From NCBI GenBank assembly GCA_021812845.1, contig JAKAML010000143.1:1-5110 (forward strand): 5,110 nucleotides of DNA, written 5' to 3'. How positions within the stretch are numbered: position 1 is the first letter of the stretch; each line of letters opens with the position of its first letter. Both the position numbers and the translations under genes were made by a program. The notes beneath the pieces are model-generated. The model was not told the origin of the DNA. It saw only the letters and a program-made list of their open reading frames with translations, and searched no databases. This DNA is from Pseudomonadota bacterium. Its GTDB lineage: Bacteria; Pseudomonadota; Alphaproteobacteria; Rhizobiales; Hyphomicrobiaceae. Shown here one piece after another: positions 1 to 4,776 of the stretch.

Positions 1-537
1 AGCTGCTTCAAGATCGCGAACGACATCCGCTTCCTCGGCTCGGGCCCGCGCTCGGGCCTCGGCGAACTGGCGCTGCCGGAGAACGAGCCCGGCTCCTCGA
101 TCATGCCGGGCAAGGTCAACCCGACCCAGTGCGAGGCGCTGACGCAGGTGGCCGCCCATATCCACGGCAACAACGCCGCGATCGGCTTCGCGGGTTCGCA
201 GGGCCACTTCGAGCTCAACGTCTTCAACCCGGTGATGGCCTACAACTTCCTCCAGTCGGTGCGCCTGCTTGCGGACGCGGCGGTCTCCTTCACCGACAAC
301 TGCGTCGTCGGCATCGAGCCGCGCCTCGACAACATCGCCAAGGGCCTCGCCAACTCGCTGATGCTGGTGACGCCCCTGAAGGAGAAATACGGCTACGACC
401 TCGCCGCCAAGGTCGCCAAGACCGCGCACAAGAACGGCACCACGCTGCGCGAGGAAGCGATCGCGCTCGGCATCCCGGGCGAGGACTTCGACTCGATCGT
501 GATCCCTGCCAAGATGATCGGCCCCGATCCGGCCTGA
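1..537 (+). CDS. fumC: Class II fumarate hydratase, C-terminal part (5' end outside window)
   Basis: Fumarase C interconverts fumarate and L-malate in the cytosolic TCA cycle. It is a homotetramer without an Fe-S cluster. The frame is open from base 1 and gives 178 residues before TGA; the family is about 460 residues, so roughly the last 40% is present. The fumarase/aspartase superfamily signature [11 protein letters not shown] lies at residues 31-41 of the fragment (about positions 91-123). In the E. coli enzyme this mobile loop carries the catalytic serine (Ser318) and the substrate-binding Lys324 and Asn326; the equivalents here are Ser32, Lys38 and Asn40. The next stretch ([17 protein letters not shown], then [15 protein letters not shown]) and the C-terminal small domain ([13 protein letters not shown]) are typical of fumarase rather than aspartase or argininosuccinate lyase. 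No frameshift or missing key residue is visible. A convergent gene follows, with a stem-loop 19 bases after the stop. Confidence 0.97.
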   Translation, partial: SCFKIANDIRFLGSGPRSGLGELALPENEPGSSIMPGKVNPTQCEALTQVAAHIHGNNAAIGFAGSQGHFELNVFNPVMAYNFLQSVRLLADAAVSFTDNCVVGIEPRLDNIAKGLANSLMLVTPLKEKYGYDLAAKVAKTAHKNGTTLREEAIALGIPGEDFDSIVIPAKMIGPDPA

Positions 538-555
538 ACGCCGCGCACGACGCGA

Positions 556-598
556 CGATCGGGCGGCATGGCCGGTCTCGGCGCGTGCCGCCCGATCG
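556..598. terminator. Perfect 13-bp inverted repeat between convergent genes, possible bidirectional terminator
   Basis: The arms CGATCGGGCGGCA (556-568) and TGCCGCCCGATCG (586-598) are perfect reverse complements around a 17-base loop. The element starts 19 bases after the fumC stop and lies 72 bases past the stop of the minus-strand gene, which suits a terminator serving both. No T-run follows the stem on either strand, so it does not fit the textbook intrinsic terminator. It may need Rho, or may mainly protect the 3' end of the fumC mRNA. Confidence 0.45.
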
Positions 599-618
599 CC
601 CGATCGGAAGATGCGCCA

Positions 619-666
619 GGCTACGCCCGAGGCTATGCCCGAGGCAATGCCCGAGGCTATGCCCGC
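619..666. repeat. Four tandem copies of a 12-bp unit
   Basis: Units at 619-630, 631-642, 643-654 and 655-666 follow the consensus GGCTATGCCCGA. Units 1, 3 and 4 each differ from it at one base and unit 2 matches exactly. The array ends three bases before the stop codon of the minus-strand glycine-rich gene. On that strand the unit is a multiple of three and, if the TAG were read through, would encode repeated Gly-Ile-Ala-Ser. No known function is recognised; replication slippage is the simplest origin. Confidence 0.85.
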
Positions 667-669
667 CCA

Positions 670-1317
670 CTACCACGCGTTGCGGCAACGGCGGTAGCGG
701 CGCCACCAGTAGGCGCTGCCGGTGATCTCGGCGCGTCGGCGGAGCCAATCGCAGTCCCCGTAGTACCAGCCGTCGTAGAAGTAGAACGCGAGGCCGGGGC
801 CCCACAGATGGCGTGTGCCGCGGCGCCAGGGACGCCCCTCACGACCACCGCGCCCGCGCCGGACGTTGTCGTCGCCGCGGCGGACACGGTCGCGCACGAC
901 ATTGTCGCCGCCGCGCCGGCGCTCGCCGAGCACACGCGGGGCGCCTCCGCGATTGCCGTCGATCGCGCGCTTGCCGCCACCGCCATTGCCACGCAGAGCA
1001 CGGGCGGGACCGGCACCATCGCCGCCGCGGCCGGCGCGACCGCCGCCCGGGATCGCGACGCCTCCGCCGCCACCGCCGCTCGCGGCCGGACCACCGCCGC
1101 CACCGCCGCCGCCACCACCGGTCGTGGCCGGATTGCCGCCGCCACCACCGCCGCGCCTGCCGTCACCCTTCTGTGCGACTTCGAACGCAGCGGCCGACGC
1201 CGCCTGAGCGGTGCTGAAGTTCAAGCAGCCCGCGGCCACAGGCACGACGAGCATCGCCATCGCACCGACGAGCGGGGCGACCGCCTTGGCCGGATTGGTC
1301 CTCGTCACGTGCCGCAT
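670..1317 (-). CDS. Small exported glycine/arginine-rich protein with a Trp/Tyr-rich C-terminal motif
   Basis: Function unknown. The 215-residue product starts with a basic n-region (MRHVTRTNPAK) and a hydrophobic stretch (residues about 13-30). Cleavage by signal peptidase I is likely after AQA (residue 39). Cys31 in VAAGC is only a poor lipobox. Residues 51-115 are glycine-rich, with runs of 6, 10 and 6 glycines at 56-61, 67-76 and 81-86. Residues 116-165 are rich in Arg, Gly and Asp and contain a near-duplicate RRGGDNV / RRGDDNV. Residues 172-212 form the only conserved-looking part: WGPG, then FYFYDGWYYGDCDWLRRRAEITGS, ending in YWWRRYRRCR, with two cysteines (189, 211). I recall similar tails in hypothetical exported proteins of Hyphomicrobiales, without a proven role. 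The start is supported by a Shine-Dalgarno sequence six bases upstream. The gene is monocistronic. Antisense open frames here are composition artefacts. Confidence 0.82.
   Translation of the reverse strand: MRHVTRTNPAKAVAPLVGAMAMLVVPVAAGCLNFSTAQAASAAAFEVAQKGDGRRGGGGGGNPATTGGGGGGGGGGPAASGGGGGGVAIPGGGRAGRGGDGAGPARALRGNGGGGKRAIDGNRGGAPRVLGERRRGGDNVVRDRVRRGDDNVRRGRGGREGRPWRRGTRHLWGPGLAFYFYDGWYYGDCDWLRRRAEITGSAYWWRRYRRCRNAW
1060..1152 (-). repeat. GGC/GCC triplet-rich tract encoding the polyglycine runs
   Basis: This stretch encodes residues 56-86 of the exported protein. It is largely made of GGC/GGT/GGA glycine codons (read on the plus strand as GCC, ACC and TCC). The three pure glycine runs are separated by short NPATT and PAAS spacers. 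Such triplet-rich tracts can change length by slippage in steps that keep the frame. Synonymous codons are mixed, so this is not a perfect microsatellite. Confidence 0.6.
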
Positions 1318-1323
1318 GGAGAA

Positions 1324-1331
1324 TCACCTTT
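1324..1331 (-). promoter_or_regulatory. Ribosome binding site of the glycine-rich exported protein
   Basis: On the minus strand this reads AAAGGTGA, complementary to the 16S rRNA 3' end, with six bases before the ATG at 1317. It fixes the start of the gene. A small inverted repeat (TACCT at 1345-1349, loop CAAC, AGGTA at 1354-1358) lies just upstream in the leader. No convincing -10/-35 pair was found for this gene. Confidence 0.6.
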
Positions 1332-1625
1332 CGAGACTATGGGTTACCTCAACAGGTAGAATGTCTGTCGCGGGCAGAAGTTCCGCAGCGGCATCGGCCG
1401 AGCCGCGGCTGCCGTCCCGACCTCGAGCGGAGTTCGGCGCGCCGTGCCTCCCCTTCGAGTGGCAGGGATCGCGCCGGCTTCTGCGAAGAAGGGCGGTCCA
1501 CGGGGAACGTCGGCGGCGGGTGGTCCGGCGCCGGCGGGACAGCGGAGACGTCGCGGTGGCCCGACGATGGCGCGCGGACGGAGGCGTCGGGTGGGCTGGC
1601 TCGGGCGGCTTCGCCCACGGCGGAG

Positions 1626-1672
1626 GCAGGGCGGGCGCCCGGCCCAGTCGGCGCTGGGCCGGGACGCCCTGC
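1626..1672. other. Strong two-part stem-loop in the gap upstream of oxyR
   Basis: An outer stem of 8 perfect pairs (GCAGGGCG at 1626-1633 with CGCCCTGC at 1665-1672) encloses an inner stem of 10 perfect pairs (CCCGGCCCAG at 1638-1647 with CTGGGCCGGG at 1654-1663). The apical loop is six bases (TCGGCG). The internal loop is asymmetric: GGCG on one side, a single A on the other. Eighteen mostly G-C pairs would be very stable as RNA from either strand. No T-run adjoins it. Smaller hairpins follow at 1712-1726 (GGCGAC/GTCGCC) and 1728-1741 (CGTCG, TTCG loop, CGACG). It may be a terminator-like element, a palindromic repeat unit, or part of a structured RNA. Confidence 0.6.
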
Positions 1673-1815
1673 GGCACACGGGATCTCGCGACCCTGGGCA
1701 CCGCTTGCCTCGGCGACGTCGTCGCCTCGTCGTTCGCGACGGCGGCCGTAGCAGGGGGCCGGCCGACGCCGTTTCGGTCGGACAGAGCGTGGACCCCGGC
1801 TCCCGATCAGGCAAA

Positions 1816-1844
1816 TTGCAATTTCATTGCCATCCGATCATAAT
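1816..1844 (+). promoter_or_regulatory. Promoter-like -35/-10 pair overlapping a 12-bp palindrome
   Basis: TTGCAA (1816-1821) and CATAAT (1839-1844) are spaced by exactly 17 bases and sit in a conspicuously AT-rich island within GC-rich DNA. The -35 hexamer lies inside the perfect palindrome AAATTGCAATTT (1813-1824), which looks like an operator. Transcription would start near 1851 and run toward oxyR, about 250 bases before its start codon. It could thus drive a small RNA or a long oxyR leader. Alphaproteobacterial sigma-70 promoters tolerate weak -10 elements, so the match is supportive but not proof. Confidence 0.42.
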
Positions 1845-2030
1845 TCCTGATGATGGAGCTTGGAGCGCTGCCTCGGGTGCGGCCATGACCTTCAGCCAGG
1901 GGGCGGTGCGACCATTGTCCGCGGTTCTCGGCGCTGTTGACGCCGGGCCGGCGCGGGAACGCCGAGCCCCGCGAGGGGTGCGGCAGGGGGCGACGAAAAC
2001 GTGGACGCCGGAGCGACTTGCCGAAGTCGT

Positions 2031-2060
2031 GATTAGAATCCGGGCGCCCGGTTCGATTAG
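2031..2060. promoter_or_regulatory. Palindrome flanked by GATTAG direct repeats just upstream of oxyR, possible operator
   Basis: A perfect 12-bp palindrome CCGGGCGCCCGG (2040-2051) sits between two direct GATTAG copies (2031-2036 and 2055-2060, 24 bases apart). TAGAAT (2034-2039) resembles a -10 element but lacks a clear -35. The site is 40-70 bases before the start codon, where an autoregulated LysR-family gene often carries its operator. It does not match the E. coli OxyR ATAG-type consensus. GAATC at 2036-2040 also fits the GANTC methylation motif common in alphaproteobacteria. Confidence 0.3.
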
Positions 2061-2099
2061 TTTTCATCGACCCTCCATCGATCACCATAAGGGCGGCTT

Positions 2100-3086
2100 A
2101 TGGCGAACATAACCTTGAAGCAGTTGCGCTACTTCGAGGCCCTGGCGCGCACCCAGCACTTCGGCCGCGCGGCAGAAGAATGCTCGGTCACCCAGCCGGC
2201 GCTGTCGATGCAGGTGCAGGAGCTCGAGCAAGGGCTCGGCGTGGCGCTGGTCGAACGCACCCGCACCGGCTTCCGCCTGACCGATCTCGGGCAGGCGTTC
2301 GCCGAGCGCGCGCGCCGCATCCTCGCCGACGTGCGCGACCTGTCGGAATGGGCGGTGCATTCCGGCACCCGCCTCGCCGGCATGTTGCGGCTCGGCGTCA
2401 TTCCATCCGTCGCGCCGTACCTGCTGCCGCCGCTGCTGCCGCTGATCCAGCGCGGCTACCCCGAGCTCAAGCTCCACGTCCGCGAGACGCAGACCGCGAC
2501 GCTGGTGCAGGAGCTCAACGACGGCAAGCTCGACGTGCTGCTGCTGGCGCTTCCCATCAAGCACCCGGACGTCGAGGAGCTCGCGCTGTTCGACGACCCG
2601 TTCCTGCTGGCGCTGCCGAAGAGCCACGCCATCTCCGGCAACGTCCGCGCGACGCCGGAGCTGATTGCCCACGAGCGGCTGCTGCTCTTGGAGGAGGGCC
2701 ACTGCCTGCGCGACCAGGCGCTGAAATACTGTGAGCTGAAGCAGGTCGAGGGCGTCGACACGTTCGGCGCCTCGAGCCTCGCGACCATCGTCGAGATGGT
2801 GGCCGCGGGCTACGGCGTGACGCTGCTGCCGCGGATGAGCCTGGGCGTCGAGGTGCGCGGCCGCGAGATCGAGGTGATGCGGTTCGCCGCGCCCGAGCCG
2901 AGCCGCAGGATCGGGCTCGCCTGGCGGCAGTCGTCGCCGCGGCGGGCGGACTTCATCGAGCTCGGCAGGCTCGTTGCGGAGGCCGGCGAGGCCGTGTCCG
3001 ACGGCGACGACGCGCAGCCGGTCGAGACGGCACCGGCACCGGCGCGGCGCGCGCGCAAGCCCGCCGCTACCTCGGCAGCGTCCTGA
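2100..3086 (+). CDS. oxyR: OxyR-type LysR-family peroxide-responsive transcriptional regulator
   Basis: A cytosolic, DNA-binding hydrogen peroxide sensor. Residues 1-60 form the winged helix-turn-helix (HFGRAAEECSVTQPALSMQVQELE), followed by a linker helix and the LysR substrate-type sensor domain (about 92-295). The diagnostic segment EEGHCLRDQALKYC (198-211) matches E. coli EDGHCLRDQAMGFC: Cys202 and Cys211 keep the 9-residue spacing of Cys199/Cys208, which form the regulatory disulfide. Other peroxide-pocket positions are present: Thr132 (E. coli Thr129), His201 (His198) and Arg276 (Arg266). Thr100 is replaced by Ser103, a conservative change. At 328 residues it is longer than E. coli OxyR (305) because of an Ala/Pro/Arg tail after about 297. 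The start has AAGGGCGG three bases upstream. No katG or ahpC is adjacent, so targets are not visible here. The 3' end overlaps the convergent peptidase gene by 20 bp. Confidence 0.94.
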   Translation: MANITLKQLRYFEALARTQHFGRAAEECSVTQPALSMQVQELEQGLGVALVERTRTGFRLTDLGQAFAERARRILADVRDLSEWAVHSGTRLAGMLRLGVIPSVAPYLLPPLLPLIQRGYPELKLHVRETQTATLVQELNDGKLDVLLLALPIKHPDVEELALFDDPFLLALPKSHAISGNVRATPELIAHERLLLLEEGHCLRDQALKYCELKQVEGVDTFGASSLATIVEMVAAGYGVTLLPRMSLGVEVRGREIEVMRFAAPEPSRRIGLAWRQSSPRRADFIELGRLVAEAGEAVSDGDDAQPVETAPAPARRARKPAATSAAS

Positions 3087-4776
3087 CGGGGCGGCTGCTC
3101 AGGCCTCCGGCCGTGGCCGGCGGGACCGATGCCGCGACGGCGCCGTCGCGCGGCGCCAGCCCCCCGAGATTGACCGCACCGCCCTTGAACTGCTGCGCCC
3201 ACAGGAGCTCGGCGGTCTGCGCGCCGGGGTGGAACCGCATCGGCAGGATCTGCCCCTCGGCATCGAGCAGATCCAGGGTCCGGGTGACGTCTGGCGCCGA
3301 AAGCTGGGCCAGCACGGGATCGTCGGGCGAGGCGGATGCCGTCAGGAGAGGCGCCACCGGGAACGGCCGGTAGGACAGCTCGTCGGGGTGCTCCTCGTCG
3401 AATTCGGGCGCGGCGGTGAAGCCGTTGCCCCAGCCCGGGTCGATGGCGTCGCTGAGCCGGCGGCCGGCGCCGTTCAATCCGTCGGCGGGCTGTCCTCGGA
3501 GCGGCGACAGCGCGGCGAGGCGCGGTTCGGCAGGCGCCGAGACCGAGCCCGGCCGCACGAACTGCGGCAGCGGCATCGAGGGGCCCGAAAGGCTTGCGAG
3601 CGCCGGCCGCTCGACAGGACGGGGCTCCGACAGGAGCCGCGGCTCGGGCGTGCGCGGCTCTGGCGCGTAGGAGGCGAGCGTGACGAGGCGGTCGAGGCCG
3701 ACCTTGTCCTGGTCGGAGGGGCGGGGCGTGAAGCGCGACGGCCGCTCGATCAGCCGCGGCTCGGCGACGAGCCTCGGCTCCGGCGGTCCGAGTGCCGCGA
3801 GCTGCAGCTCGGCCGAAGGCGCGGTGGCGATCGCCGCGGCGGGCGGCACCACGGTTCGCACCACGGGCGGTGCCGGCGCGGCGGCGGGCGACACCGTCCA
3901 GCCCGGCGGCAGCCTGTCGGCCGGATCGGCGGACTTGGCCGGGGCGTCGGCCGGTCGTGCGGGCGGCGGCGTCGCGGTGGCGACCGCGAAGGCCGGCCGG
4001 GCCGCGGGCTGGATCGGGGGCGGCGGCTGGACCGCGAGCGGCGCCCCGCCGGCGTCGGCGACGAGTGTCGGCCTCGGCTGGCTGCGGAAGCTGAAGAACT
4101 CGGCCACCTGCACCGCGAGATCCTTGTGCCGGGCCTGGGCGATCTTCACGTCCTCGCGCGTGATCGGCCCGCCGTCGACCGGCTGATGCTTGGTCTGGCC
4201 GCCGGGGAACAGCAGCGCCAGCTCGTAGCGCGGCAGCCGCGGCCAGTGCCGCACGCGGGCGGTGTCGACGTGAACGAACGGGATCGCCGAGGTCGGGTAG
4301 TAGCCGACGCCGCCGCGCTCGCGGATCAGCGCCGAATAGCGGAGCTGCTTCAGCGGCACGTCGGGGAAATGCACGTCCGCCGCCTTGCCCTGGATGTGCT
4401 GGCTCTCGCTCGCCTGGCCGCCGACGGTCTTCCGCAGCATCTCGTTGGTGTCGCGGGAGCGGAAGCCGGAGATGATGTGGATCGGCTCTCTCGAGCCGAG
4501 CTCGGTGTGGATTTCCCACAAAAGATCGACGAGCTCCGGGTCCATCTTCGCGGGCTCGTTCTTGCGCCAGTCGCGCAGCGCCCAGTTGACCTTCTCCATC
4601 GCCTCCGGGACGTTCCTGCCGTCGCGCTTGTAGACGACCTGGATCGTGTCCTTGGAATGGATGTTGTAGAGGGCAATGGTGCGCGTCTTGCCGAAGTTGG
4701 CGGCAATATCCGGGCTGCCGGCGGCGACCGAAAGCGCCGCGGCGGCAAAGGCCGCCGAGAGGCCTCGTTTACGCAT
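3067..4776 (-). CDS. Exported DUF882 (M15-like, MepK/YcbK family) peptidoglycan hydrolase with long proline-rich C-terminal extension
   Basis: Predicted periplasmic zinc peptidase acting on peptidoglycan cross-links. E. coli MepK of this family cleaves D-Ala-mDAP and mDAP-mDAP bridges. The 569-residue product begins MRKRGLSAAFAAAALSVAAG, a typical signal peptide. The DUF882 domain spans about 30-202: RTIALYNIHSKDTI, VNWALRDWRKNEP, SGFRSRDTNEMLR (103-115), SQHIQGKAADVHFP with likely zinc ligands His127 and Asp134, and PFVHVDTARVRHWPR with His169. All expected ligands are present. Residues about 230-435 are Pro/Ala-rich with six EPR motifs. Residues about 440-540 look folded or conserved (GWGNGF, EFDEEHPDELSYRPFPVAPL, LLWAQQFKG). 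E. coli MepK is under 200 residues, so the extension is lineage-specific; it may anchor or position the enzyme. An in-frame ATG at 4815 would add 13 residues before the signal peptide. I prefer 4776 because it puts the basic n-region first. Confidence 0.92.
   Translation of the reverse strand: MRKRGLSAAFAAAALSVAAGSPDIAANFGKTRTIALYNIHSKDTIQVVYKRDGRNVPEAMEKVNWALRDWRKNEPAKMDPELVDLLWEIHTELGSREPIHIISGFRSRDTNEMLRKTVGGQASESQHIQGKAADVHFPDVPLKQLRYSALIRERGGVGYYPTSAIPFVHVDTARVRHWPRLPRYELALLFPGGQTKHQPVDGGPITREDVKIAQARHKDLAVQVAEFFSFRSQPRPTLVADAGGAPLAVQPPPPIQPAARPAFAVATATPPPARPADAPAKSADPADRLPPGWTVSPAAAPAPPVVRTVVPPAAAIATAPSAELQLAALGPPEPRLVAEPRLIERPSRFTPRPSDQDKVGLDRLVTLASYAPEPRTPEPRLLSEPRPVERPALASLSGPSMPLPQFVRPGSVSAPAEPRLAALSPLRGQPADGLNGAGRRLSDAIDPGWGNGFTAAPEFDEEHPDELSYRPFPVAPLLTASASPDDPVLAQLSAPDVTRTLDLLDAEGQILPMRFHPGAQTAELLWAQQFKGGAVNLGGLAPRDGAVAASVPPATAGGLSSRPVRTLPR
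3107..3120. terminator. Short GC hairpin after the oxyR stop, weak terminator candidate
   Basis: CCGGCC (3107-3112) pairs with GGCCGG (3115-3120), 20 bases past the oxyR TGA. Two further C-G pairs form outside one mismatch. It lies inside the coding end of the opposing gene and has no T-run. Hairpins this short are frequent at this GC content, so the call is weak. Confidence 0.22.
3520..3780 (-). repeat. EPR-motif repeat segment within the DUF882 protein extension
   Basis: Six Glu-Pro-Arg motifs, four of them EPRL, fall between residues 333 and 419 of the 569-residue form, with two ERP motifs interspersed. They form imperfect blocks such as PEPRLVAEPRLIERP and PEPRLLSEPRPVERP. At DNA level the related sequence recurs as GAGCCGCGGCTC-like units. 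The irregular spacing suggests an old duplication now under loose constraint, giving an extended, disordered, alternately charged linker. Confidence 0.55.

Larger units (their letters stand above)
1318..2099. other. 780-bp region between divergent genes, no supported coding sequence
   Basis: Open frames exist on both strands because stops are rare at this GC content. Their products are Arg/Pro/Gly-rich, lack recognisable motifs and lack good ribosome binding sites. The region contains a hairpin cluster (about 1591-1741), an AT-rich promoter-like island (1804-1851), a weaker folded stretch (CTCGGCG at 1927-1933 with CGCCGAG at 1960-1966, and CGCCG/CGGCG inside it), and the oxyR-proximal palindrome (2031-2060). 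It could hold an untranslated RNA or a long oxyR leader. No tRNA, rRNA or riboswitch I know is visible. Confidence 0.6.

Noticed and set aside
290..805. Minus-strand open frame spanning the end of fumC and the 12-bp repeats
   Set aside because: It is Arg/Ser-rich and overlaps the conserved fumarase coding sequence in antisense.
568..1359. 263-codon plus-strand open frame antisense to the glycine-rich gene
   Set aside because: The Ala/Thr-rich product is a mirror of glycine codons. The ATG lies inside the inverted repeat and has no ribosome binding site; the minus strand has a signal peptide and a good ribosome binding site.
1345..1400. EcfG-type (GGAAC-N17-CGTT) promoter for the glycine-rich gene
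   Set aside because: A GGAAC is present on the minus strand, but ATTC stands where CGTT is expected, so the -10 half fails.
1344..1814. 156-codon minus-strand frame (and overlapping plus-strand frames) in the large gap
   Set aside because: The products are dominated by Arg and Pro, lack recognisable domains and start sites, and the frames run through the strong hairpins.
1807..2088. 93-codon minus-strand frame divergent from oxyR
   Set aside because: No motif, no clear ribosome binding site, and it covers the regulatory-looking palindromes; more likely non-coding.
2082..2702. 206-codon minus-strand frame antisense to oxyR
   Set aside because: The Gln/Arg/Leu-rich product is a reflection of the OxyR codons; it contains no independent motif.
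2810..4519. 569-codon minus-strand open frame in a second frame over the DUF882 and oxyR genes
   Set aside because: It overlaps two well-supported genes, and its product is low-complexity Arg/Ala/Pro with no conserved motif.
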